The notes beneath the pieces are model-generated. The model saw nothing but the letters and a program-made list of their open reading frames with translations, was not told the DNA's origin and did no database searches. Source: Pseudoxanthomonas sp. (GTDB lineage: Bacteria; Pseudomonadota; Gammaproteobacteria; Xanthomonadales; Xanthomonadaceae). Taken from it: 64,000 nt of DNA. The stretch is taken from assembly GCF_002863005.1 (NCBI RefSeq), contig NZ_PKDG01000018.1:1-64000 (forward strand). The letters are read 5' to 3'. This document shows, piece after piece, positions 24,325 to 33,287 of the stretch. The stretch's first letter is position 1. Each line of letters opens with the position of its first letter. A program made the position numbers and the translations under genes.

Positions 24325-27300
24325 TCAGGTCGCGAGCGTGGTCAGCAGGCCCTTCGCCGCATTGAACCGGTCCGGGGCATCCGGCATCGGCACCTTGATG
24401 CGCAGCTTGTCCGGCCCGTCCATGGCGTAGAGCTTGGGCTGCTTCTGGATCAGCTGGATCACCGCCATCGGGTCGATCTTCGGCTTGGCCTCGAACACGA
24501 TGCGCCCGCCGTGCTCGCCCAGTTCCAGCTTGCGGATACCCATCGCGTTCGCCGCCAGCTTCAGCTCGGCGGTGGCGAACAGGTACTTGGCCGGGTCCGG
24601 CAGCAGGCCGAAGCGATCGATCATCTCCACCTGCAGGTCGCGCAACTCCTCCTTGTCGCGCGCGCTGCTGATGCGCTTGTACAGCGTCAGGCGCGTATGC
24701 ACGTCCGGCAGGTAGTCGTCCGGGATCAACGCGGGCACGTTCAGTTCGACCTCCGCGCCGCGACGCTCCTGGCCCAGGTCGACGTCGGGCAGGTGGCCGG
24801 CCTTGATGGAGCGCACCGCGCGTTCCAGCAGCTCGGTGTAGAGGCTGAAGCCGACCTCCGCCATCTGGCCGCTCTGGTCCTCGCCGAGCAGTTCACCGGC
24901 GCCGCGGATTTCCAGGTCGTGCGTCGCGAGGGTGAAGCCGGCGCCCAGTTCGTCCATCGACGCGATCGCTTCCAGGCGGCGCTGCGCATCGGCGGTGATG
25001 CTGCGCTTGTCCGGCACCACCAGGTACGCGTAGCTGCGGTGATGCGAACGGCCGACGCGGCCACGCAGCTGGTGCAGCTGCGCCAGGCCGAACTTGTCGG
25101 CGCGGTTCATGATGATGGTGTTGGCGTTGGGGATGTCGATGCCGGACTCGATGATCGTCGTGCACAGCAGCACGTTGAAACGTTGCTTCTGGAAATCCAG
25201 CATCACCTGTTCCAGCTCGCGCTCGGGCATCTGCCCGTGCGCCACGCCGATGCGCGATTCGGGCACCAGTTCCTGCAGCTCGCGCTGCATGCGGCCGATG
25301 CTCTCGACGTCGTTGTGCAGGAAGTACACCTGGCCACCGCGCGACAGCTCGCGCTGGAACGCCTCCTTCAGCAACGCCGCGTCCCAGGGGGTGACGAACG
25401 TCTGCACGGCCATGCGGTTGGCCGGCGGCGTGGCGATGATGGACAGGTCGCGCAGGCCTGCCATGGCCATGTTGAGCGTGCGCGGGATCGGCGTGGCGGT
25501 CAGCGTCAGCAGGTGCACGTTGGCGCGCAGCGCCTTCAGCGCCTCCTTCTGGCGCACGCCGAAGCGCTGCTCCTCGTCGACGATCACCAGGCCGAGATCC
25601 TTGAATTTCACGTCGGGCTGGAGCAGCCGGTGCGTGCCGACGATGACATCCAGCCTGCCGTCGGCCAGCTTTTCCAGTTCCGCCTTGATCTCCTTGGCCG
25701 TCTTGAAGCGCGAAAGCACTTCCACCTTCAGCGGCCAGTCGGCGAAACGGTCGCGGAAGTTGCGGTAGTGCTGTTCGGCGAGCAGCGTGGTCGGCACCAG
25801 CACCGCTACCTGCTTGCCCGCGCTGGCGGCGGCGAACGCGGCACGCACCGCGACTTCGGTCTTGCCGAAGCCGACGTCGCCGCAGACCACCCGGTCCATC
25901 GGCTGGCTGCTGGCCAGGTCGCGGATCACCGATTCGATCGCGTGGTGCTGGTCGGGGGTCTCTTCGAACGGGAAACCGGCGGCGAACGGTTCGTACATCG
26001 CGCGGTCCAGGTGCAGGGCCAGGCCGGCGCGGGCCTGGCGGCGCGCCTGGATCTCCAGCAGTTCGGCGGCGACATCGCGGACTTTCTCCGCCGCTTTCTT
26101 CTTGGCCTTCGCCCAGGCTTCACCACCGAGCGAATGCAACGGGGCCGTTTCCACCGACGCACCCGAGTAACGGCTGATCAGGTGCAACTGTGCGACCGGC
26201 ACGTACAGGCGATCGCCCTTCGCGTATTCGATCTCCAGGAACTCGCCCGGCATGCCGCCGACGTCCATCGCGATCAGGCCGCGATAACGGCCGACGCCAT
26301 GATCCTCGTGGACGATCGGCGCGCCTTCGGTCAGTTCACCGAGGTCGCGGATGATCGCTTCCGGCTCACGCCCGGTGCGCTTGCGCCGGTGCGCCTGCGT
26401 GGCGCGTTCCGGGAACAGCTGCCGTTCGGTCAGCACCGCGATGCGTGGGTCGTCCAGTGCGAAGCCGTCGGCGAGCGGCGCAACGGCGATGGTGAAGCGT
26501 GGAAGCCCCTCTCCCTCCGGGAGAGGGGTTGGGGTGAGGGTGCGGGGCGTACGCGATGGTTCGGCTGCCGAGGTCTTCGCCGCACCCTCATCCGGCGCTG
26601 CGCGCCACCTTCTCCCGGCGGGAGAAGGAAGAAATGCGCTGAAGTCGGCAACCACCTCCGGCTTCAGTTCCGCCGCCTGCAGCACTTCCAGCAAGGCCTC
26701 GCGGCGACCGGGCGAATCGGCGGCGATCAGCACGCGTCCCGGGTAGTGGCCGAGGAACGACTTCAATGCGTCGCCGGCGGGCGCGTCCTTGGCGGCGACA
26801 GGCAGCGGTGGCAACGGGTGTTCGCCCAGCGGCAGCGCATCGGCATGCCGGCTGTGCTGCGTGCCGCAGACCTCGATGCGGGCGCGCCGGTTGAGGTGCT
26901 CGCGCAGTCCGTCGGGCGATAGATACAGCTCGTCCGGCGGCAGCAGCGGACGTTCGATGTCGTGGCGACGCTGCTCGTAGCGGTTGCGCGTCTGGGCCCA
27001 GAACGCTTCGGCCGCCTCGCCGAAGCCGTCGGTGAGCAGCGGCAGCGCGTTCTCCTGCAGGTAGTCGAACAGGGTCGACGTCTGGTCGAAGAACAGCGGC
27101 AGGTAGTACTCCACGCCGGCCGGCGCCAGGCCGGACTTCAGGTCCTGGTACAGCGCGCTGCGCCGCGTGTCGACGTCGAAGCGGTCGCGCAGCAGCGTCA
27201 TCGCGCGTTCGACGGAGCGTTCGTCCAGCGGCACTTCGCGGCCGGGGAGCAGCTGCACGGCATCGGTCTTGTCGAGCGAGCGCTGGCTTTCCGGGTCGAA

Positions 27301-27912
27301 GTGGCGGATCGAATCGATGGTGTCGTCGAGCAGCTCGATGCGCAGCGGCGCGTCCGCACCCATCGGGTAGACATCGAGCAACCCGCCTCGCACGGCGAAG
27401 TCGCCCGGGTCGAGCACCTGCGGCACGTGGCGGTAGCTGGCCGCTTCCAGCCGGCGCTTCTCGGCGTCGAAGTCGAGCCGCTGGCCGACGCGGTAGTCGA
27501 AGCTGCCGCCGACGATGTGGCGCAACGGCGACAGCCGCTGCATCAGCGTCTGCACCGGCACGATCACGATGCCGCGCGCCAGCGTGGGCAGGCGATGCAG
27601 GGCGGACAGGCGTTGCGACACGATGTCCGGATGCGGGCTGAACTGGTCGTACGGCAGGGTTTCCCAATCGGGGAACGGCACCACCGGTATCGCTGGGTCG
27701 TGCCCCAGCAGCGTATGCAGGTCCGCTTCGAGCTGGTGCGCATCGTGGTTGTCGCGAGCGACGACCAGCAGCGGCCCGTCATGCGCGTGCGCGGCGGACG
27801 CGATCGACCAGGCGAGTGCGGTCGGCGATGCCGGGGCACGCCACCAAGCGCGCGACTGGCCGCCACGGGGCAGCGGCGGTGGGAGAGGGAAGGTTTTCGG
27901 GGCGTCGGTCAT
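24325..27912 (-). CDS. mfd: Transcription-repair coupling factor
   Basis: 1195 residues. The N-terminal UvrB-homology region, the RNA-polymerase-interacting domain, the SF2 motor (Walker A GDVGFGKTE, DEEQ box) and the C-terminal TRCF domain are in the usual order. It removes stalled RNA polymerase and recruits UvrA. It is about 47 residues longer than E. coli Mfd (1148), mostly because of a repeat-derived insert at about residues 429-469, within the D3 domain before the polymerase-binding domain. The ATG at 27910-27912 is chosen over an in-frame upstream start. Confidence 0.96.
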   Translation of the reverse strand: MTDAPKTFPLPPPLPRGGQSRAWWRAPASPTALAWSIASAAHAHDGPLLVVARDNHDAHQLEADLHTLLGHDPAIPVVPFPDWETLPYDQFSPHPDIVSQRLSALHRLPTLARGIVIVPVQTLMQRLSPLRHIVGGSFDYRVGQRLDFDAEKRRLEAASYRHVPQVLDPGDFAVRGGLLDVYPMGADAPLRIELLDDTIDSIRHFDPESQRSLDKTDAVQLLPGREVPLDERSVERAMTLLRDRFDVDTRRSALYQDLKSGLAPAGVEYYLPLFFDQTSTLFDYLQENALPLLTDGFGEAAEAFWAQTRNRYEQRRHDIERPLLPPDELYLSPDGLREHLNRRARIEVCGTQHSRHADALPLGEHPLPPLPVAAKDAPAGDALKSFLGHYPGRVLIAADSPGRREALLEVLQAAELKPEVVADFSAFLPSPAGRRWRAAPDEGAAKTSAAEPSRTPRTLTPTPLPEGEGLPRFTIAVAPLADGFALDDPRIAVLTERQLFPERATQAHRRKRTGREPEAIIRDLGELTEGAPIVHEDHGVGRYRGLIAMDVGGMPGEFLEIEYAKGDRLYVPVAQLHLISRYSGASVETAPLHSLGGEAWAKAKKKAAEKVRDVAAELLEIQARRQARAGLALHLDRAMYEPFAAGFPFEETPDQHHAIESVIRDLASSQPMDRVVCGDVGFGKTEVAVRAAFAAASAGKQVAVLVPTTLLAEQHYRNFRDRFADWPLKVEVLSRFKTAKEIKAELEKLADGRLDVIVGTHRLLQPDVKFKDLGLVIVDEEQRFGVRQKEALKALRANVHLLTLTATPIPRTLNMAMAGLRDLSIIATPPANRMAVQTFVTPWDAALLKEAFQRELSRGGQVYFLHNDVESIGRMQRELQELVPESRIGVAHGQMPERELEQVMLDFQKQRFNVLLCTTIIESGIDIPNANTIIMNRADKFGLAQLHQLRGRVGRSHHRSYAYLVVPDKRSITADAQRRLEAIASMDELGAGFTLATHDLEIRGAGELLGEDQSGQMAEVGFSLYTELLERAVRSIKAGHLPDVDLGQERRGAEVELNVPALIPDDYLPDVHTRLTLYKRISSARDKEELRDLQVEMIDRFGLLPDPAKYLFATAELKLAANAMGIRKLELGEHGGRIVFEAKPKIDPMAVIQLIQKQPKLYAMDGPDKLRIKVPMPDAPDRFNAAKGLLTTLAT
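26505..26628. repeat. Family A palindromic repeat inserted in frame in mfd
   Basis: Both end hairpins are present: CCCCTCTCCCTCCGGGAGAGG from 26507, and CCTTCTCCCGGCGGGAGAAGG around 26608-26627. The inner inverted boxes GGGGTGAGGGTGCGG and CCGCACCCTCATCCGG are also present. In the protein it is read as a Pro/Arg-rich segment with LTPTPLPEGEG and GRRWRAAPDEG. It matches the intergenic copy at 9181-9328 on both arms. The insert is about 41 codons and keeps the frame. Confidence 0.85.
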
Positions 27913-28019
27913 GGGGTCTGCAAAAACAACGGCAGCGCCGGACACCATGGATGGCCAGCGCGAAGGAACGCGGAGTTTACCAAGCGGGCTTGCCGGGGCC
28001 TGTCACGCCCGGGAACGGA

Positions 28020-28292
28020 TCATTCCGCGGTGAGTGGATCGATCACGTGGGCAACCACGGAAATGCGGTCGACGGGAAAGCCGCCGCGCCGCGCATGTTC
28101 GAGCACAAGGTCTTCGCTCGATGCGCGGTAGACGCAGTAGAGGCGGTCATCGGTGACGTAGCTGTGCTCCCACTGGACCTGCGGGCCGAGGTCGTGGAGC
28201 ACGCGGCACGAGGCCTGGGAGACGGACTTCAGCTCGACGGGCGTCATCAGGCCGGCGCCCTGGATGTCGCGTTCGATCAGATAGCGTGGCAC
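28020..28292 (-). CDS. DUF4242 protein
   Basis: 90 residues. The sequence matches the short DUF4242 family: PRYLIERDIQGAG at the start and LYCVYRASSEDLVLEHA in the middle. A frame continues to another GTG at 28322, but the family begins at PRYLIERD, so I take the GTG at 28292 with a GAGG site upstream. Some relatives are described as metal-binding; no function is proven here. Confidence 0.7.
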   Translation of the reverse strand: MPRYLIERDIQGAGLMTPVELKSVSQASCRVLHDLGPQVQWEHSYVTDDRLYCVYRASSEDLVLEHARRGGFPVDRISVVAHVIDPLTAE

Positions 28293-28379
28293 GGTCGCCT
28301 CGAGGGCGGGTGGCGGGGTCACCCTGTACGCATGACACGCTGTCCACGGCCCGCACGGGCCGACCGCCGGTCGGCGCGG

Positions 28380-28928
28380 TCAGGGATCTTCGTTCAGGTC
28401 GAGCACCACGCGGACCAGTCCGGAGCCGTCGTTTTCGCGGACACGCTTGAAACCCAGCGACAGCGCCAGCGTCAGCATGGGCTGGTTGGTATCGAGCACG
28501 TCGCCATACAGGCGGTCGAGCTTCTTCGAGCGCGCCCACTTGGCCAGCTTGCGCATCAGGTGGCGGCCCAGGCCCTGGCCGGCGATGAAGTGGCTGACCA
28601 GGATGGCGAATTCGGCCTCGCGTGTCCGCGGCACCATGGCGGCGCGCGCCACCGCGCCCACGAGGGCCTCGCCCGGCGGAAGCGCCTCGGCGGCGACCAG
28701 GGCGAACTCGGTGTTGGGGTCCGGATGGGTCAGGCGCTGCGCCATTTCCGGCGTGAGCTCCTTCAGCGCATACATGAACCGGTGGCGGATCTCTTCGGGC
28801 CCCAGCAGGCCGAAGGCGCCCTGGATGGGCCCGGCATCCTCCGGCCGGATCGGGCGGATCAGCAGCTCGCGCCCGCTGGGCAGGCGGAAGTGTTCATGCC
28901 AGGGCGGAAGGCGTTTCGGCGCAGTCAT
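28380..28928 (-). CDS. GNAT family N-acetyltransferase
   Basis: 182 residues. The acetyl-CoA-binding loop is visible as HFIAGQGLGRHLMRKL (motif A, Q/RxxGxG/A). The fold begins at RELLIRPIRPEDA. Arrangement resembles the acetyltransferase part of Pat-type protein acetylases, but there is no second domain. The substrate is unknown. A gap of 55 bases separates it from the neighbouring DUF808 gene. Confidence 0.82.
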   Translation of the reverse strand: MTAPKRLPPWHEHFRLPSGRELLIRPIRPEDAGPIQGAFGLLGPEEIRHRFMYALKELTPEMAQRLTHPDPNTEFALVAAEALPPGEALVGAVARAAMVPRTREAEFAILVSHFIAGQGLGRHLMRKLAKWARSKKLDRLYGDVLDTNQPMLTLALSLGFKRVRENDGSGLVRVVLDLNEDP

Positions 28929-28983
28929 GGCGTGATGCTCGCATGAAATCCGGAACCGGGGCGAGGGTCGCCGGCCCGCCGGT

Positions 28984-29934
28984 TCAGGCGCCGTGGCGTT
29001 TGCCGCGCAGGCGCGAGATCCCCGTGACGACGGCCACGATCACCGCGCCGGTAAGCACGCCGATGCCCGCATTGAACAGGCTGTCCCACAGCCAGCCGAG
29101 CTTGCCTTCCGCATACGGCGGGATGACGTGGTGCAGCGCCGGGACGCTGTGGACGAGGATGCCGCCGCCGACCAGGAACATGGCGGCGGTGCCGGCGATA
29201 GACAGGAACTTCATCAGGTACGGCGCGCTGTAGAGGATGCCGCGGCCGAAGGCACGCTTGAAGCGCGCCCAGCCGGTAGCGCGCGCATCGGCGGTCAGCG
29301 CCAGGCCGGCATCGTCCAGTTTCACGATGCCGCCGACCAGGCCGTACACGCCGACGGTCATGATGGCGGAGATCGCCACCAGCGTCAGCACCTGCTCCAT
29401 GAAGGTGCGGCCCGCGAGCGTGCCCAGCGAGATGACGATGATTTCGGCGGACAGGATGAAGTCGGTGCGGATGGCGCCGCGGACCTTGTCCTTCTCGAAC
29501 GCGACCATGTCGACGTTCGCGTCCTGGATCGCGGCCACGCGCTCGGCGTGGCGCTGGGTGTCGTCTTCCTTGTGCAGGAACTTGTGGGCCAGCTTCTCCA
29601 CGCCCTCGAAGCAGAGGAAGGCACCGCCGGTCATCATCAGCGGCGTCACCAGCGGGATGTCGTAACCTCGCCCGTGCAGCCAGGTTTCCAGGGCGCTGAT
29701 CGCGAGCGCCGCCGGCACCAGGATCGCCTTGTTGACCACCGAGCCTTTCGCCACGGCCCATACCACCGGCAATTCGCGGTCGGCCTTCACGCCGGTGACC
29801 TGTTGCGCATTGAGCGCCAGGTCGTCGCCCAGCACGCCCGCCGTCTTCTTGGCGGCCACCTTGGTCATCACCGACACGTCGTCCAGCAGGGTGGCGATGT
29901 CGTCGATCAGGGCGAACAGGCTGGATCCGGCCAT
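28984..29934 (-). CDS. DUF808 (YedI-like) inner-membrane protein
   Basis: 316 residues, matching the E. coli YedI length and layout: SLFALIDDIATLLDD at the N-terminus, KTAGVLGDDLALNA, several transmembrane segments and a basic C-terminus. It is a conserved multi-pass membrane protein without a known function. Transcription is minus; the neighbour rlmJ begins 915 bases further in the same direction. Confidence 0.85.
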   Translation of the reverse strand: MAGSSLFALIDDIATLLDDVSVMTKVAAKKTAGVLGDDLALNAQQVTGVKADRELPVVWAVAKGSVVNKAILVPAALAISALETWLHGRGYDIPLVTPLMMTGGAFLCFEGVEKLAHKFLHKEDDTQRHAERVAAIQDANVDMVAFEKDKVRGAIRTDFILSAEIIVISLGTLAGRTFMEQVLTLVAISAIMTVGVYGLVGGIVKLDDAGLALTADARATGWARFKRAFGRGILYSAPYLMKFLSIAGTAAMFLVGGGILVHSVPALHHVIPPYAEGKLGWLWDSLFNAGIGVLTGAVIVAVVTGISRLRGKRHGA

Positions 29935-29991
29935 GGATGAGGTGTCGTCTTGGGAAAGGGAGCGGCGATTCTCGCACAGCGCCCCGATGGA

Positions 29992-30849
29992 TCAGGTCGC
30001 GGCCTTCACCCACTCCAGCCGATGGCTCGCACCGGCTTCGCCGAGGGTGGCGGCCAGTACCGGCAGCACCGGCGCCAGTGCGGCGTCGAGTTGCCACGGC
30101 GGGTTCACCACCAGCATCCCGCTGCCATTGAGGCGCAGCGGGGAGTCGTCCGGGCGGACCAGCAGTTCCGCGACGAAGGCGCCCTTCGAGGGCAGCGCGG
30201 CGGCCTTGCGGAAGAACGGCAGCAGGCTGCGCCGCTGCTTGACGGGATACCAGACCGCATACGTGGCGGCCGGCCAGCGCTCCAGGGCATCGCGCAGCGA
30301 GGCGATGATCTGCGGGTACTCCGCATCCTGCACTTCGTACGGCGGATCGATCAGTACCAGTCCGCGCGCGAAGCGTTGCGTGCCGAGACGCGGCGGCAGC
30401 AGGGCCTTCATCGCCGCATAGCCGTCGCGGGCATGGACGGCCACGCGCTCGTCGCCATCGAAGACCTCGCGCAACGCCTTCGCCTCGTCGGGCTGCAGCT
30501 CGCACGCCGCCAGCCGGTCCTGCGCACGCAGCGCCTGCGCGACCAGCAGGGGCGAACCCGGATAGGTGATCAGCGCGCCGACGGGATTGTTGGCGACCAC
30601 GGCGCGCAGGTAGCGCTCGGCGGGGTCGGGCAGGCGGGCGGCGCCCATCAGCTTGAAGACGCCGTCGTCGGCCTCGGACGTCTTGCGGCTTTCCGCGCTA
30701 CCCAGCAGGTAGCGGCCGCGTCCGGCATGCGTGTCCAGCACGAAGAACGGCGCGTCCTTGCGCTTCAGCGCATCGACCAGGGCCAGCAGCACGATGTGCT
30801 TGAGGACGTCGGCGTGGTTGCCGGCGTGGAACGCATGGCGGTAATTCAT
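29992..30849 (-). CDS. rlmJ: 23S rRNA (adenine-2030-N6) methyltransferase
   Basis: 285 residues. MNYRHAFHAGNHADVLKH is the usual RlmJ start. LDTHAGRG is the SAM-binding loop, and LVLIDPPYE is the amino-methyltransferase catalytic motif. It methylates A2030 of 23S rRNA. The ATG at 30847-30849 is supported by the conserved N-terminus. It is divergent from creB with only 25 bases between starts, so the two promoters must overlap each other's coding DNA. Confidence 0.94.
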   Translation of the reverse strand: MNYRHAFHAGNHADVLKHIVLLALVDALKRKDAPFFVLDTHAGRGRYLLGSAESRKTSEADDGVFKLMGAARLPDPAERYLRAVVANNPVGALITYPGSPLLVAQALRAQDRLAACELQPDEAKALREVFDGDERVAVHARDGYAAMKALLPPRLGTQRFARGLVLIDPPYEVQDAEYPQIIASLRDALERWPAATYAVWYPVKQRRSLLPFFRKAAALPSKGAFVAELLVRPDDSPLRLNGSGMLVVNPPWQLDAALAPVLPVLAATLGEAGASHRLEWVKAAT

Positions 30850-30874
30850 GGCGCGCAGCATATATGCTTGCGCC

Positions 30875-31558
30875 ATGCCCCGCGTACTGATTGCCGAAGA
30901 CGAAGCCGCCATCGCCGACGCCCTGCTGTATGCCCTGCGCAGCGAAGGCATCGACGCCGACCACTGCCTGCTGGCCCGCGATGTCGTGCCGCGCGTCCGC
31001 GCCGGCGGCATCGACGTGGTGGTGCTGGACGTGGGCCTGCCCGACGCCAGCGGCTTCGACGTCTGTCGCGCGCTGCGCGGCTTCACCGAGGTGCCGGTGA
31101 TCTTCCTGACCGCGCGCAACGACGAGATCGACCGCGTGCTGGGCCTGGAGCTGGGTGCCGACGACTATGTCACCAAGCCGTTCTCGCCACGCGAACTGGT
31201 GGCGCGCGTGCGTGCCCGCCTGCGTCGCAGCGGCGGTACCGCGCCGACAGTTGCGGGCGACTGGGTCGCGCGCGGTGACTTCGCGATCGACCGCGAAGGC
31301 CACCGGATCCGCTACCGCCAGCAACCGCTCGACCTGACCCGCTATGAGTACGCCCTGCTGGACGCGTTGCTGCAACGCCCCGGCGCCATCCTCAGCCGGT
31401 CCCAGCTGATGGATCGCGGCTGGGACAGCGATGCCGACAGCACCGACCGTACCGTCGACACCCACGTCAAGACGCTGCGCGCCAAGCTGCGCGCGGCCGG
31501 CGCCGACCCCGACCCGATCCGCACGCACCGCGGGCTGGGCTACGCCATCGAGGCCTGA
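30875..31558 (+). CDS. creB: Two-component response regulator, CreB type
   Basis: 227 residues: a receiver (acidic EDE near residue 9, phosphoacceptor VVLDVGLPD, Lys in VTKPFSP) and an OmpR-type winged helix ending in HRGLGYAIEA. The stop is one base before the ATG of the histidine kinase, so both are one operon. CreB family members bind TTCAC repeats; one such tag lies upstream of creD. CreBC respond to growth on fermentable carbon or to cell-wall stress in relatives. Confidence 0.92.
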   Translation: MPRVLIAEDEAAIADALLYALRSEGIDADHCLLARDVVPRVRAGGIDVVVLDVGLPDASGFDVCRALRGFTEVPVIFLTARNDEIDRVLGLELGADDYVTKPFSPRELVARVRARLRRSGGTAPTVAGDWVARGDFAIDREGHRIRYRQQPLDLTRYEYALLDALLQRPGAILSRSQLMDRGWDSDADSTDRTVDTHVKTLRAKLRAAGADPDPIRTHRGLGYAIEA

Positions 31559-31559
31559 G

Positions 31560-33005
31560 ATGCGCCTCGGGCTGAAGCTGGTCCTCGGCTTCTTCCTCAT
31601 CGTCGGCATCGCCGCCTTCTTCGTGATGCGCGTGTTCGTCAACGAGGTGAAGCCCGGCGTGCGCCAGGCGATGGAATCCACCCTGGTCGATGCCGCGAAC
31701 CTGCTGGCGGAAGTGGCCGCCGACGATCTCAAGGCCGGGCGCATCGCCGATGGCGCGTTCGCTCGCCACGTGGCACTGGCGCAGAAGCGCGACCCGAAAG
31801 CGTGGGTGTGGCGCTTCCAGAAGCGGACGGTGGACTACCGCGTCACGGTCACCGACGCCCGCGGCACGGTGGTGTTCGATTCGCAGGGGCGCGACGTGGG
31901 CCGCGACAACTCGCGCTGGAACGACGTCTATCGCACCCTGCGTGGCGAATACGGCGCCCGCTCCAGCGCGGAAGTGCCGGGCGACAAGACGAACACCGTC
32001 ATGCACGTGGCCGCGCCGATCTTCGATCCGGCCGAGCGCTCGACGCTGATCGGCGTACTGACGCTGTCGCAGCCGAACCGCAGCATCGAGCCCTTCATCG
32101 TCGCCAGCCAGCGCAGCATCCTGTTGCGGGGCGCGTGGCTGATCGGCATCTCCGCCCTGATCGGCGTGGTGATGACGTGGTGGCTGATGCGCGGCATCGG
32201 CAGCCTGAACCGTTACGCGCAGGCGGTCAGCGCCGGCGAGCCCGTGCCGCCGCCGCGCCCGCGCACCGACGAGATCGGCGACCTCGGCCGCGCGCTGGAG
32301 ACCATGCGCCGCAAGCTGCAGGGCAAGGCCTACGTCGAGCAGTATGTGCAGTCGCTGACCCATGAAATGAAAAGTCCGCTCGCGGCGATCCGCGGCGCGG
32401 CCGAACTCCTGCAGGAACCGTTGCCGGAAGCCGATCGGCAACGCTTCGCGCGCAACATCCAGACCCAGGAGCAGCGGCTCACCGAGACCATCGACAAGCT
32501 GCTCGCATTGGCGGAAGTGGAGCAGCACGGGTGGCTGCAGCGCCGTGAACGCATCGATACCGCCACCCTCGCCGATGATGTGGTGCAGGGAGTCGGTGCG
32601 AAGCTGACCCCGCAAGGCGTCGACGTCGTGCGGGTGCCCCAGGCCGGCGCGTGGGCCGTCGAAGGCGATGCCTTCCTCCTGCGGCGCGCGCTGGGCAACC
32701 TGCTGGACAACGCGATCGCCTTCTCGCCGCCCGGCGGCACGGTGGAGCTGGTCGTCGATGCCGTGGACGGACTGGTGCGCTTCATCGTGCGCGACCAGGG
32801 CCCGGGTGTGCCGGACTACGCGCGGGAGCGCGTGTTCGAGCGTTTCTATTCGTTGCCACGGCCGGAGGGCGGGCAACGCAGTTCCGGCCTGGGCCTGCCC
32901 TTCGTGCGCGAAGTGATGCGCCTGCACGGGGGCGAAGTCACGCTGGAGAACCGGCCCGACGGTGGCGCGGAGGCGGTGTTGTCGCTGCCTGCGCTGCAGC
33001 CTTGA
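31560..33005 (+). CDS. creC: Sensor histidine kinase, CreC type
   Basis: 481 residues. Two N-terminal membrane segments flank a periplasmic region. A HAMP-like region follows, then SLTHEMKSPLAAI with the phospho-His, then NLLDNAIAFSP, DQGPGVP and SGLGLPF of the ATPase domain. The ATG is directly after the creB stop. It phosphorylates CreB; its likely target gene is creD, 282 bases downstream, beyond a repeat. Confidence 0.92.
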   Translation: MRLGLKLVLGFFLIVGIAAFFVMRVFVNEVKPGVRQAMESTLVDAANLLAEVAADDLKAGRIADGAFARHVALAQKRDPKAWVWRFQKRTVDYRVTVTDARGTVVFDSQGRDVGRDNSRWNDVYRTLRGEYGARSSAEVPGDKTNTVMHVAAPIFDPAERSTLIGVLTLSQPNRSIEPFIVASQRSILLRGAWLIGISALIGVVMTWWLMRGIGSLNRYAQAVSAGEPVPPPRPRTDEIGDLGRALETMRRKLQGKAYVEQYVQSLTHEMKSPLAAIRGAAELLQEPLPEADRQRFARNIQTQEQRLTETIDKLLALAEVEQHGWLQRRERIDTATLADDVVQGVGAKLTPQGVDVVRVPQAGAWAVEGDAFLLRRALGNLLDNAIAFSPPGGTVELVVDAVDGLVRFIVRDQGPGVPDYARERVFERFYSLPRPEGGQRSSGLGLPFVREVMRLHGGEVTLENRPDGGAEAVLSLPALQP

Positions 33006-33010
33006 GGGAT

Positions 33011-33196
33011 GCCTTCTCCCCGCGTGCGGGGGAGAAGGTGCCCGAAGGGTGGATGAGGGGCGTTTCCCCATCAGGCTTCGCGTCTCTCGCCGATAACGCC
33101 GCGCCTGCTGACCATGTCGTCAAGCGCCATCGTCGACGGTCTCCGCTCGCCCCTCACCCGCCTTCGGCGCCCTCTCCCCGTTAACGGTGAGAGGGA
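33011..33196. repeat. Large imperfect palindromic repeat, family A
   Basis: Left hairpin CCTTCTCCCCGCGTGCGGGG at 33012-33031 and a closing AGAAGG; right hairpin CCCTCTCCCCGTTAACGGTG with GAGAGGG at 33170-33196. Inner inverted GGATGAGGGGCG and CGCCCCTCACCCG boxes match the copy at 258-408. It lies between creC and creD. Confidence 0.8.
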
Positions 33197-33205
33197 ACCC
33201 CGCAC

Positions 33206-33221
33206 TTCACACAGCCTTCAA
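33206..33221 (+). promoter_or_regulatory. CreB-type tag upstream of creD
   Basis: TTCAC at 33206-33210, six bases, TTCAA at 33217-33221. The known CreB/BlrA tag is TTCAC-N6-TTCAC, so one base differs. It lies 66 bases before the creD ATG and just after the repeat, which would leave creD with its own CreB-dependent promoter. Confidence 0.65.
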
Positions 33222-33287
33222 ACACGCCTCCTGCCGGTTGCACATCACCGGCGGACGATGCACCGCGTATCCAACCGGGGCATCGAC

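Noticed and set aside
24511-26922. An 803-codon frame antisense to mfd
   Set aside because: Low-complexity, Arg/Gln/His-rich translation; mfd is unmistakable on the other strand.
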